A stretch of 64,000 nt of DNA from Anodontia alba (GCA_964016985.1 OZ024826.1:72918768-72982767); one strand, 5' to 3'. Positions 33,385 to 43,452 are shown, numbered from the stretch's first letter. Numbers and translations are program-made. Notes: generated from the letters alone by a model not told the origin.

Positions 33385-33644
33385 GATAAGAACTAAGAAA
33401 ATAAATAAGGTTTTTAAACCAAAGCCAGTATTAAGGATGTCACCATTTTGAATACTTAACGAAATTCTTAAAAAGTCCAAATATCATTCTGACAGAAAAC
33501 GGACTTCTTTCCAAGCGAAGTCAACAAATATAATACATTATTGCAGTAATCATTTATTTAGGTTTTGCACATTTAATCAAGGTTTTATGACGTCAGAAAT
33601 GCTCATTAAAATAGTCAAAATGATCAAGATCGAATCTTTGTGAA

Positions 33645-33834
33645 AGTTGCCATTCCCTTTTAGTCCTTGCCTTACTTTTCCTAAAATTTGAATCAATTCT
33701 TTGACTACCTGCCCGTCTATATAAAAGTAACTGAATAAGTTGCAAACACTGTAATCAGATACAGCTGATCAGACTGATCTGGGTCTACACTGTTTGCTCA
33801 GGCATGTGTGTCCCAATACATAGGGTTAATACGG
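33645..33834. mobile_element. Family A MITE, reduced core
   Basis: The right end CCCAATACATAGGGTTAATA then CGG is preserved. The core lacks the GACGCC stem: AATCAGATACAGCTGATCAG is followed by ACTGATCTGGGTCTACACTG. Confidence 0.6.
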
Positions 33835-34309
33835 CAGTTTGTTTTGTGCAGTTGAATGCTGTTTTCTTCTGTTGTGATTCTTAATAGCTAGAATACTTCT
33901 TTGATTTATGTTTTTCTTCAAACAATTATTTGTTCCAGTTGTCGATACCAACTGAAGACATCTCTCTTGAGGTTCCCGTTCGTGGCTAATGTTCAATATG
34001 GCAACATGGAAATGCGTTGAGAAAACAAAGCCGGGACCCAGTTATAACAATTAATTGCTGAGAGACAAGAACTGTGTCACAGCTTACAGCTGGCAGCATC
34101 TTATAAACATGCGGCGCATCAAGTTAGCTTATTTCAGGGATTTGTGGAGCAAGTTGGCCCAGATTATATGAATTAAACCTGCTTTAAGCAGTGCTGCTAT
34201 CGATCGTATCCGAGTCGTTCAATTTTCAGCGCTCTCTAGGCAAAATGAACAGATATTGTCTGATTCTGGTTTGAAGTTTCATTCAGTCAAGCGCCCTTTA
34301 GCAATCCCT

Positions 34310-34475
34310 TAGCAGACGATAAACTGAGTTTACCCCTGGCCCCAATCCCCATTCCCACCCCCAGAAAATGGAATTTGTCATTTTTCGGGAATAGTCGCCA
34401 TAGGAGAATAATCTATTTTCTGGAAAAATGTGAAAACAGATATTCTTAAAATGTCGTCTGCTGTTCAAAGTTAAG
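34310..34475. mobile_element. Family D1 MITE, right half and worn left
   Basis: AGCAGACGATAAACTGAGTT, CCAGAAAATGGAATTTGTCA and TGTCGTCTGCTG are recognisable; the usual hairpin tip has been replaced by TCGCCATAGGAGAATAATC. Confidence 0.45.
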
Positions 34476-34775
34476 CAATTAATGGTAATGCATTATGTAA
34501 TTGTATTATATTCCCTAGAAAACACTTAACATTTTATTTCAAAATGTCTCTTTCACTTGAAGAAGAGCTGAATGAAAATGTCAAAGTCAATGTCCTGGTT
34601 AGCCGAGCAAAAATAATGATTTCAAAGGGTAATCTAGCGACAAATCAGGTCAGCTAGTGTTTTTTTTTTTTTTTGAATATGAAATTAGCAGAAATCCTTT
34701 AATAAAGTGACTAGTGGTGACAATTTAAGGAGACTAGTTTTCCTCCATTGTCTATAAGGGAAACAATATTTGGAT

Positions 34776-35195
34776 GGATTGTTTACAATCGATCCATAGT
34801 ATACAATGGCAAAATTACCTTAAGGTAGTTGTCCACGTGATTATCAATGCATCCAGGTAAGGGTGAAGTCAAGATTTTTAACGTAGCCGGGCAACAGAGA
34901 TAGGTAACGGCTCAGGGTAACGATTATTTATACCCACGCCCTTCTTGTCGCTGTGACGTCAGGGTGCAATGTAAAGAGGGTTATCTGTAAAACCTGAACT
35001 AGGACATTGGCAAACAGTGCAGACCAAGATCAGACGCCGCAGAACACGGCGTCTGATCAGGGTCTGCACTGTATGCTTAAATTACAGGAAGTTAAATGTT
35101 AAATTGAAGTCTTAAGTCCCCGTTCAGGACCAACTCCCCAGCCTATACTCAGAGACAATCGACCCACCAGTGCTGTCAGTGCTTTGATGTAAATT
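34776..35195 (-). mobile_element. Family J dispersed repeat, copy 3 (inverted)
   Basis: Reverse complement of copies 1 and 2: CCACGTGATTATCA, the TATA-like region (ATTATTTATACCC on the plus strand), TGTGACGTCAGGG, a GATCAG hairpin (about 35007-35079), ACAGGAAGTTAAATG and CTACACTC-type CTATACTCAGAGACAATCGA. The hairpin loop is AGAACA, and the stem reads GACGCCGC on one side and ACGGCGTC on the other. Confidence 0.6.
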
Positions 35196-35204
35196 CTTGT
35201 TGGC

Positions 35205-35390
35205 TTCCTGTACACCAAACCCCTTCTGACAAGTGGTCTTTCAGGAGTCCAGGCTAAAAGGAAATAATTTGCTGTTAATCGAAGCAAAGTTTTAGATAGC
35301 AATTCTTTCTTTTAGTGTAGACCCTTTACTGGATGGAAATTGACAGAGTTTTCTTCCCTGAAAGTGCATCCATTCCCCTAATATTGCATA
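35205..35390. mobile_element. Family E MITE, partial
   Basis: Begins at TTGGCTTCCTGTACACC directly beyond the J copy, continues CCTTCTGACAAGTGG, AAAAGGAAATAATTTGCT and AATTCTTTCTTTTAGTGTAG, and ends GTGCATCCATTCCCCTAA. Confidence 0.55.
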
Positions 35391-35765
35391 AACCTTGACA
35401 GATATATTAATAACTGTCGTCCGATTGAAATCTATTTCCACCAGAGATGTCTCTTCATAACACACTTTATTTGCTCAGGCTGAAATGCATGCGCAGGCTA
35501 GTCTAGGTTTTTTTTTCTTCGCGATTATTACGCGTGCTTGCGTACTCAAATATATAGCATATCCACAATCCAGCTGTGATTTTCGATAAGCTCGCGAACC
35601 AGCATCAGTTATATTGCAATGAGCCGAGAGGTTAATCATCATTAATGGTGTAAAAATTGATTTTTTTTACATGTTGGTCAAAGGTGAGTTTTTTTCAGCA
35701 CACAAATGATTTCGCTGCTATGTAATGCATTGATTGCATTATGTAAATGAGTTACATTCAGTAGG

Positions 35766-36018
35766 GCGGGCCCCCGTAGCCTAGTGGATAAGAGAGTTGA
35801 CTCTTAATCCATTAGGTTTCTCACCGCTGTGGTTCGAGCCTAGCTCGGGTCATATGTGGGAAAGCCAAGTTCTGCTTACGGATGGTCAGGTGGTTTTTCT
35901 CCGGGTACTCCGGTTTTCGCCCACCTTCGATGAACGATCGGCTCGATATAAGTGAAATATTCTTGAAAGGGCCGTAAAACCCAAATCAAAAAAAAACAAA
36001 AAAAAAAAAAAAAAAAAA
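35766..36018 (+). mobile_element. tRNA-Lys-derived SINE, full length
   Basis: The insertion is bounded by a 12-bp duplication ACATTCAGTAGG (35754-35765 and 36019-36030). The head is tRNA-like: A box TAGCCTAGTGG, an anticodon-arm stretch GTTGACTCTTAATCC (the CTCTTAA loop resembles tRNA-Lys with anticodon CTT) and B box GGTTCGAGCCT. A central domain with CTCCGGGTACTCCGGTTTTC follows, a motif I associate with conserved SINE domains in molluscs and other animals. The body ends GGGCCGTAAAACCC and an A-rich tail (about 35988-36018). It would be transcribed by RNA polymerase III through the A and B boxes; it encodes no protein and needs a partner LINE. It is not a functional tRNA gene, because the acceptor ends do not pair. 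Confidence 0.9.
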
Positions 36019-36084
36019 ACATTCAGTAGGCTGAAAGCTTCTGGCTGCGACAATTTAGTGTAGGTGACTATTGACAGTTTACCA

Positions 36085-36282
36085 ATTGAGACATTTTCTA
36101 CGCAAATTCATAAGACGACAAATCGATGCGTTTGTTTTTATTTTCCCCCCAAAATAGGCTTTGACATTTCATGCAAATTGTCTTTAGGAGACAATTTGCA
36201 TGAAATGACAAAGCTTACTTTCTGGAAAAACATAAGAAAAAAAAATGTCATCTGCTGAACTTTTTACTCGGCACGCCAATCG
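36085..36282. mobile_element. Family D1 MITE
   Basis: The core is a perfect hairpin of CATTTCATGCAAATTGTCT over TTAGG; the arms carry CAAAATAGGCTTTGA and CAAAGCTTACTTTCTGG. The right end is GTCATCTGCTGAACTTTTTA; the left end (AAGACGACAAATCG) is worn. Confidence 0.65.
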
Positions 36283-36399
36283 TCGTCTACAATCAATGTT
36301 GCCATTTTTGCCATTTTCTCCTCCATGAATCACGTCTTGTCGTATCATTCAATTATCTGTCCTCCCAGAACGACACTATGAGTCAGTGGTCTCACCAGA

Positions 36400-36490
36400 A
36401 TGCGAACACCTGGCAGAATGGCAACAAATGCACACCCTGATCAAGCTGAACTAGGTCTACACTGTTTGCTCAGTCATATTTGTCCAAATT
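36400..36490. mobile_element. Family A MITE fragment
   Basis: GGCAACAAATGCACACCCTG with ATCAAGCTGAACTAGG and TCTACACTGTTTGCTCAG keeps the outer core arms but lacks the GACGCC stem. Confidence 0.5.
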
Positions 36491-36779
36491 ATTTTGATAT
36501 ACTGCTGTAGTATAGTGCTGGAAATAAATAAAGAAACAAATTCAAATGTCTGCTGACATGTAAAGTGGACTAGATATAGATACACTTGGCAGATTTTCTA
36601 ACATTTTGATTTCACAAAGTAGGCAACTTCTGTGACTACCTTTTTGCTCCGCTGCACACAAAAGAACTAAAACAAAGTTGTCCAAAAAGTGTCATAATTA
36701 CAGAATATACCCTACCATTGACCCAAGGGAAAGATTAGACAAAGTGTTGATGACGAACAATATATACGTAACGAATAAA

Positions 36780-36808
36780 AAAACAAAAAAAAAAAAAAAA
36801 AAAAAAAA
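36780..36808. repeat. A-rich tract
   Basis: An AATAAA at 36775-36780 runs straight into AAACAAA and a long A run. It might be a retroposed tail, but no element body was recognised upstream. Confidence 0.6.
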
Positions 36809-37034
36809 CCCAAAAGACGAAGCAACCCACCGATGTGACCACAATGCTAGACAGTACCCACAAAACACAACAATAAGATATTTAACATTTAAAATATTAA
36901 AGGATATTCAAAAGGCTTTGTTTATTATTATTCCAATGGATATCCACAAATTATGTTTAATGAATTTAGCACATACGCATGTGCGTAATAGACTTAAGAA
37001 ACATTTTTACAATAAAGTGACATTAACATAAAAT

Positions 37035-37140
37035 ATTTTGCTTCTTTACTATAGGGACTACTCTTAAAGGAAAGAATTTGCTCCCTCGGGGAGCAAATTC
37101 TGTCCTTTAAGAGTAGTCCCTAATTTAGAAGCGTTGCTAG
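37035..37140. mobile_element. Family E MITE, centre with intact empty-site sequence
   Basis: GGGACTACTCTTAAAGGAAA and GAATTTGCTCC pair perfectly with GGAGCAAATTCTGTCC and TTTAAGAGTAGTCCC around CTCGG. The right centre CTTTAAGAGTAG is the uninterrupted form of the L target at 52918. Confidence 0.7.
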
Positions 37141-37816
37141 GCATAATTTTTCAAGAGTTTTCCTTGGTTTGCGTAAAAATAATTCACTTCTTGCTACACC
37201 ACTGTATAACGTTTTGATTGTCACAGTTTTATCATAGAAAAATGTTGAGCTGACATGCACCACACTACTAAGTCGATTAAAATTCATGTAAGAAAACGTA
37301 TGAAGGTTTTCCATGGTATCATCTCGCTAAAGTGATTCCAGGGAACATCCACTTCATATGTTTTCGAGGAGAAAATAAGAAAATTGTTTATCTGATTACC
37401 CCACTTAACTAGAGTTATGGGTCTTAGGATGAACTAGTATAAAATAATAATAATAATAAAATCATAAAATCGACGAAGAGATTTGACTGAAACTTGGTAA
37501 CAGTGCTCATATTCATTCAGGTTCAGCAGTGGTATTCTTGCCACGAAATGCAGCTGTACCTGAAGGAATATAAGTAAAATGCTGCAGTAACCTATGTGCA
37601 GCATTATTTGTCGTGTAGTTATCAACTGTTATCATCACTGGATTTCGATGACAACCGTCCGATAGCAATCACTGAGGGCTGCGTTCCGACAGCAATCATA
37701 GACACATAATGAGAAATTACATATTCATCCAGTAATAATATTAAAAAATAATATTCAGTGTTTTAAACCGAAGTAATAGTTCTCCTCATAGTAAGTAGTA
37801 AACGTTTAAACGTGTT
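37141..37816. other. No gene or named repeat seen
   Basis: Contains a short (AAT)n tract near 37442-37460 and small frames (64 and 63 codons, minus) without recognisable domains. Confidence 0.4.
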
Positions 37817-38040
37817 ATTATGCCCCCGCCATTCGATGAATGGTGGAGAGGGCATATAGTGATACCCTGACCGTCCGTCCGTCTCCGTCCGCGTCCGGCG
37901 TACGCAATGTGCTTTTAAGTTTTCCAGGAGGGGAATCCGTGTCCTTTGGACACATTTCTAGTATATATGGTCCCTTTCTGCCACTAAAATAGTATAACTT
38001 GACTTTAGCAAACACTTTGACACTCAGTGTGTAGAGAAAT
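37817..38040 (+). mobile_element. Family Q repeat with TCCGTCC head
   Basis: TATGCCCCCGCCATTCGATG with AATGGTGGAGAGGGCATATA forms a short fold-back head, followed by CCGTCCGTCCGTCTCCGTCC and a CTTTGGACACATTTCTAG region. The layout resembles family G (palindromic head, then TCCG iterations) but the sequence differs. No coding potential. Confidence 0.5.
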
Positions 38041-38069
38041 GTCTCGAGAAAATCTGCTCATCCGTTTTG

Positions 38070-38261
<192 letters not shown>

Positions 38262-38492
38262 CTCGTCGGTCCGTCGGTACATTTACGATAAGTAAAAGTC
38301 GACCGCACACTCATAACTATTCACGGCGGTATAAGTTCAATGATGGCAAAAAAAAAGTTCGGAAGAAAATAACAAAACTACAGCTGGTACAGTGTGAGCA
38401 AACAATATTTCATGATGTTCAGCTTGAGAAAATGGCCTTATGATGCGCAGTCTGATCAATGCATCATTCTCTGTCTGTCGATATATTCTACG

Positions 38493-38726
38493 GCGGAGTA
38501 TTTGCCCTAAGTATTCGGATAGATAAGCTTTAGCAAACAGAGTAGACCCAGGTCAGACGCCACAGAATGCGGCGTCTGACCTGGGTCTACTCTGTTTTTG
38601 GTCTAAACTGTTTGTCACTCAGCCATCCGATTTAGACACCTCAACTGGTTGCAAAAATGGACATGTTCAAATTTAAGAACAAATATGGTAAGGAGTTAAG
38701 GTGTTCGAATATTTGAGGTAAATATC
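38493..38726. mobile_element. Family A MITE with matched changes in both core arms
   Basis: The core (about 38535-38597) reads AAACAGAGTAGACCCAGGTC on the left and GACCTGGGTCTACTCTGTTT on the right. Relative to the family form (CAGTGTAGACCCTGATC) both arms carry the same changes as a base-paired set. The ends are TATTTGCCCTAAGTATTCGG and TTCGAATATTTGAGGTAAAT. An extra GTCTAAACTGTTTG follows the core. Confidence 0.8.
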
Positions 38727-39166
38727 TTGTCCGCATTAATTTTGTGAGCAGGTCCTGCCAAGATTGCGTAAATGCATAGGCTGATCTGGGCGTTTTTTTT
38801 TTCCGTATACGTCATAAGAGCCGTTTTCTTGCGTTGTACATATCATCTTGAGACTCACATTCATCAACCATATAACATTTATCAAAATGTTGCTATTTCT
38901 TTCTTGGTTATGAAAAGAATTAATCATATATGCTTATCTGTACTGAAATAACAAATCAATAACGACTCGAAACATTGTATTAGTCACTGAAAATGGCTTA
39001 CTTTTTTTTTCTTTTTCAGGAGCAAAAGAGTGTAATTAACTTTATGAGAATCTGAAGTAACAAAGGTCAGCCATGTATAAAAAAATGGTACGTTTGATCA
39101 ATAATCGACTTTCATATGAACACCTAAGATACGCTATAGATTTTCAAATGCATACCTGAAGTATCA

Positions 39167-39274
39167 GCCCAGCTAGCATTCTGCCTAAATCTATATCGGA
39201 CCGTTATCGGCCCGATAGGAATCCTGTCGGGCCGACAGCGGTCCGATATGCAGTTAAATAGAATGCTAGCTATG
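39167..39274. mobile_element. Family H palindromic MITE
   Basis: CAGCTAGCATTCTGCCTAAA and TCTATATCGGACCGTTATCG pair with CGACAGCGGTCCGATATGCA and TAGAATGCTAGCT. The tip GGCCCGATAGGAATCCTGTC holds a short loop. Confidence 0.75.
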
Positions 39275-39672
39275 ACTTGCAGATACGACTGAGGTGCTGT
39301 ATTTGCGGCCCCCAACCCGCGATAACGCAGTAATAAGCTTCATAACGCATTTCATATACGCGATATGGCAATATTCAACACCAGATAAATACTTATGAGA
39401 GCAAAGGATGGCCATATACACTTGTATATGCAAGCTAACCCAGTAATCAGATGGTAATAATGGTTTAGTCTTGTGAACATAAAAGTTATCATTTTCATGG
39501 TAGAAAAAATTGGTCATGTGTATCTGTAAATATGATTGATAACTCTATAAAAAAACTTCATATGCTCACCTTAATATATATGTACATGCGATTGATAACA
39601 CCATAACAATTTCATATGCCCACCTTAGTCAGTATATGAACGCGATTGATAACGTCAGAAAAGTCTCATATA

Positions 39673-39952
39673 TAGTCGACTCGTAATCTCGGCCGCATAT
39701 TTCGAATAACCGCTTATCTCGAAGTGAAAGTCTGGTCGCTGTTTTAACAAGGAAATCTAATAACAGGTAACAAAATATTGTGGAAATTTTCAATACATCT
39801 CGAACTTCAGGAATCTAATTACATATTCATTTGTGAAATGTGGTTGCTATATTTATTTTTTCCTCAATTCTGCAAATCTGATATGTCGAAGTACGGATAG
39901 CTCGAAGTATTTAAGAGATTCCTTTGGACTTCGAGATAGCGAGAGTCGACTG
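39673..39952. mobile_element. Tigger/pogo-like non-autonomous element
   Basis: Inverted ends TAGTCGACTCGTAATCTCGG and CTTCGAGATAGCGAGAGTCG, ACTG, are flanked by TA on both sides (39671-39672 and 39953-39954). Subterminal TATTTCGAATAACCGC and GATAGCTCGAAGTATTTAAG also mirror each other. YAGTCGACTC ends with a TA target fit the pogo/Tigger branch of Tc1/mariner elements. No transposase is encoded. Confidence 0.6.
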
Positions 39953-40113
39953 TACTCACTTAATCTGTCTGTAAATACGATTGATAATGTCATAAACAGC
40001 TACATATGATCGCCCGAATTTATAGCAAAATACGAATGATTGTGACGCCACAAACAGCCTCATATGTTCTCTTTAGTCTATATGTACATTGTAAATACGA
40101 TTGATAACGCCAT

Positions 40114-40540
40114 AAACCCTTATCGGCCCCGGCCCGACAGGATTCCTGTCGGAGTGATCGGCCCGACAAGACACCTGTCGGACCGAAAGCGGTCCGATAT
40201 AGATTTAAATTGTGTTGAGGTTTTACGGCCCAGTCAACCCAATGGGGTCATATCGAGTGCAGTCAGTTTACCTAACCACACGTTTACTGGGCAGGCATAG
40301 TCCTCTAAGCAGTTAACCAGTATTGTGCACATTCTTTCGCCAGAAACTGACAACTGCCCTTCTTGAATCAGCGGAAGGGAGAGAATGACCGTAGAAAATA
40401 TTTCATGATCAATCTCCACGAAAGAATGTTGCCGACCTCGGCGGGGGTTGAACCCGCGACCTCCTGGTCTCCAGTCGGACGGCGCATCCGACTGAGCCAC
40501 CGAGGCCGGCCCTACAGATTTAAATAGAATGCTAGCTGGG
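40114..40540. mobile_element. Family H MITE split by a SINE
   Basis: The left part is TATCGGCCCCGGCCCGACAG to GCGGTCCGATATAGATTTAA (40114-40210); the right part is AGATTTAAATAGAATGCTAG then CTGGGAGC (40516-40540). Joining them over one copy of AGATTTAAAT recovers the expected H right arm. The left part has a complex tip with CGACAGGATTCCTGTCGG and a second CGACAAGACACCTGTCGG hairpin. Confidence 0.75.
40211..40515 (-). mobile_element. tRNA-derived SINE inserted in an H element
   Basis: Minus-strand orientation, bounded by the 10-bp duplication AGATTTAAAT (40201-40210 and 40516-40525). The tRNA-like head (about 40515 down to 40432) has A box GGTGGCTCAGTCGG and B box GGGTTCAACCC. The central region, shared with the copy at 60945-61256, contains GGCGAAAGAATGTGCAC and ACTGGTTAACTGC. 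The tail is GACTGGGCCGTAAAACC with CAACACA instead of poly(A). It has no coding function; the open frame through it on the minus strand is a by-product. Confidence 0.85.
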
Positions 40541-40686
40541 AGCAGCGTACGATTAAAGCGCTGCGTTTGCGTCCCTACCACCGATAACGTAGTAATCAGC
40601 TTCATAACGCAACTCTGTGCTAGCAAGCATTGACCATTTATATACACGCGATACTGCAGTAATCAGCTCTTAATGCATACTTAAGT

Positions 40687-40735
40687 GTGTGTGCGTGCGT
40701 GTCTCTGTGTGTTTATGTGTGGGTGTTGGAGGGTG
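40687..40735. repeat. Imperfect GT-rich tract
   Basis: GTGTGTGCGTGCGTGTC-type sequence runs into G-rich GGGGAGGGGCGG near 40756-40768. Frames here are compositional artefacts. Confidence 0.8.
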
Positions 40736-41199
40736 TAGGGGTGGAGCTGGGGAAAGGGGAGGGGCGGACAGGGCTGAAGGGGAGCAGTATTTTGAAAAGT
40801 GGGATAGAAACTTTTTATTTGGTATCATTTCAGATACCTTGTTCTGTGATCTTACTGACATTGCTTTATTTCTCAAGAGGAGAGGCAAAACAATTAAACT
40901 AAAAAGAAAAGAGGAAGAAGGAAACGAAAAACTTATTTCTCAATTATTTTCCGTTATTGTTACATAACTACTTGAAATATGGTTTGAACAACAGGAAAAA
41001 TTAAACTGTATAATGTCATTTAAATTATCCTCTAAGTATTCGATCAACAGGGCCTGAGTAGATAGTGTTGTTTCAGATCGTCTGATCAGTCTTTGACCCA
41101 TTGTAGACTGAATGAATTCCCCCACATTATATATTGGGAGATTCTAGTTTCGAATTTAGGTATGACAGGCTATGTGATTTAGATGGAGAAAAATGATTG

Positions 41200-42335
41200 A
41201 ACTATTTGCAAACAGTCGAGACTTGAAGAAGTAGTCCATGTCTGGGCGGATAATGTAAAATAGTCAAGTAACGTTTAAGAAGTGAGCTATGCCATGACAA
41301 ATCATATTTTACAGTCAAGTAACATTAAGAAGTAGGTCATGCCAGGACAATCATGTTTTACAGTCAAGTATAACTCATGAATTAGATCCTTCCAGGACGA
41401 ATCATATGAAACAGTCAAGTATAATTCATAAAGTAGATCATGCTTGGATGAATCTTATGAAACAGTCAAATATAAGTCATGGCATTGGTCATGTCAGGAC
41501 GAATTACATGAAACAGTCAAGTATATTTCATAAGTTATGTCATGCCGGGGAGAATCATATGAAACAGTCAAGTATAAATCATGAAATAGGTCATGCCAGG
41601 ACCAATTATATGAAACAGTCAAGTTTATTTCATGGAGTAGGCCATGCCACGACAAATCATATGAATCCGTTAAATAGCTTTAAAGAAGTAGATCAGTGAC
41701 TAACGATATGTAACAGTCAAAAAACATTTAAGAAGCAGGTCATGCCAAGACGAACCATATGAAACAGTCAAGTGAACTCATGAAGTAGCTCATGTCAGGA
41801 CGAATCATATGAAACAGTCAAGTATAAGTCATGAAGTATGTCATACCTAGAATCATATGAAATAGTCAATTAACATTTATGAAGGAGGTCATGCAATGAC
41901 TGACGATATGAAACAGTCAAATAATATTTGTCATGAAGGTCATGCTAGAACGAACCGTATGAAACAGGCAAGTATCATTTATGAGTAGGTTATGCCAGGA
42001 CGAATCATATGAAACAGTCAAATAACTTTAAAGAAGTAGGTCATTCAATGACTTACGATATGTATAGTTCAGTAACATGTATGAAGTAGGTTCATACAAT
42101 GACTAACGATATGTAACAGTCATGTAATATTTATGAAGTAGGTCATACCAGGATGTATCATATGAAACAGTCAAGGAAATTCAAAGACATAGGCCACTCA
42201 ACAAATCCTATAAAACAGTCGAGGAACATTTAACAACTAGGTCATGTCATGGCGAGCATGTAAAACAATCGAGTAACATTTGAGAAGTAGGTCATGCGGT
42301 AACGAATCGTATGAAACAGCCAAGTAACATTTAGA
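41200..42335. repeat. Minisatellite of 51-bp units, about 21-22 copies
   Basis: The unit contains GTCATGCCAGGACGAATCAT, ATGAAACAGTCAAGTA and AGTCATGAAGTAG; spacing is exactly 51 bp across 41361, 41412, 41463 and 41514. Because 51 is divisible by three, one plus-strand stretch (41406-41699) stays open as a 17-residue repeat with MKQSS at each start. Stops and indels close the frame elsewhere, and I do not call a gene. Confidence 0.9.
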
Positions 42336-42574
42336 GGCAATGCTATAATGCGTTATTCCATCCGACATTGGTTGCATTAATCCAATTGTAGGAAATAGTC
42401 TGCGTAACGAATGTGTCTGAGACTCGGTAGAAACGCTCAATAATATATAAAGCAATCGCCTCTAATCAGTAGTTCTGTTCTTTTATTAGCTATTCTGTCC
42501 TTGGTTCCACTGATATCCTTTCGGGTTGCTGACGCACCAAAAGTGGTTGAACCGCAACGTGAGAAAAAGAACCG

Positions 42575-42720
42575 CATGACAAGTGCGCCCAACGAAGGCG
42601 TGATCAGACTGTGCATCCGCACAGTCTGATCAGAGTCTTCATTGGGCAATCAGTGGATAAAAAAGATCCATGGATTGATCAGTTTGCGCAGTTTCAGTCT
42701 TCGCTGGGCGCATATGTCAT
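42575..42720. mobile_element. B-type fold-back MITE
   Basis: GTGCGCCCAACGAAGGCGTG and ATCAGACTGTGC pair with GCACAGTCTGATCAGAGTCT and TCATTGGGC; a second unit has TTGATCAGTTTGCGCAG and CTTCGCTGGGCGCATATG. Outer ends are not clear. Confidence 0.6.
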
Positions 42721-43100
42721 ACAGTACATTTCCCTCGTTTCGGCTTATTTGCTTTTCCCTGAAGAATTAGAGATAATGACAGCGTCCCACTTATTTCATT
42801 ATTATCTTTGGATTAAACAGAATAACGTTAACACCTAACCTATTTTCCCTCTACAATATCCAGTGATCCTGTTAACTGGCAAAGAAGGCGCGCGTATGCT
42901 TACGCTTACTGGCCATTCGTTGGCCGCATATGCCAGAAGGGCTATTTTTACACGTCCCTTCACTGTATATTCTGTCTAATTCTGTCTAACGGGAGAACAA
43001 GAAACAGCTGCATCTATCAGGCCAGGTGTACATCCAATATTGCTTTGTAATTGTTTGAATGTTTTAATGCTGAGTTTTTCGTCAAGAATGGAAATGTCTA

Positions 43101-43320
43101 CCGTGTTTACCTTCGTATTCGGACACCTAAACTCCTTACTATAATTGACCACAAATCTAAGAAAAGTCCATTTTACAACCTGTTCATGTGCCAAAAACTA
43201 CTGGATTAGTAGAAAAAAGTGTAGGCCCTGATCAGACGCCGCGTACTGCGGCGTCTGATCAGGGCCTACACTGTTTTTTCTGGCCTATCTGTCCGAATAC
43301 CAAAGGTAATAAATATGGTA
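43101..43320. mobile_element. Family A MITE with matched core changes
   Basis: The core (about 43211-43279) pairs GTGTAGGCCCTGATCAGACG with CGTCTGATCAGGGCCTACAC. Both arms carry GGCC/GGCC in place of the family GACC/GGTC, and AGAAAAAA is matched by TTTTTTCT in place of GCAAAC/GTTTGC. The loop is GTACT. Ends: TTTACCTTCGTATTCGGACA and TGTCCGAATACCAAAGGTAA. Confidence 0.8.
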
Positions 43321-43452
43321 CCGTAGGATAACCTTTCGGCGAAAACTTATCAATCAAGCAGCTAAGGACTGCACTGCACGACCACCGCCACAAACCACCA
43401 CCGCCACAAACCACCACCACCAACAACAAAAACAAAAGCAACAGGCAGTCTT

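Larger units (their letters stand above)
39040..40690. repeat. Degenerate tandem array with inserted elements
   Basis: Units contain CGATTGATAACGCCATAAAC, TTCATATGCTCACCTTA and TCTATATGTA (for example 39535, 39595, 39650, 39975 and 40095), and a second motif CAGTAATAAGCTTCATAACG (39328, 40588). H elements, a Tigger-like element and a SINE interrupt it. The sequence right of the H element (about 39275-39400) recurs right of the H element at 40540-40680, which suggests a duplicated block. Confidence 0.5.

Noticed and set aside
35768..35852. tRNA-Lys-like sequence
   Set aside because: A and B boxes are present, but the acceptor stem does not close, and it continues into a SINE body with A tail and target duplication.
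40432..40515. tRNA-like sequence on the minus strand (also about 61185-61256)
   Set aside because: Head of a SINE with target duplications; not an independent tRNA gene.
40234..40647. 137-codon minus-strand frame
   Set aside because: Runs through the SINE and the split H element; composition follows those repeats.
41406..41699. 97-codon repetitive open frame
   Set aside because: It is the 51-bp minisatellite read in frame; stops and indels interrupt it in the rest of the array.
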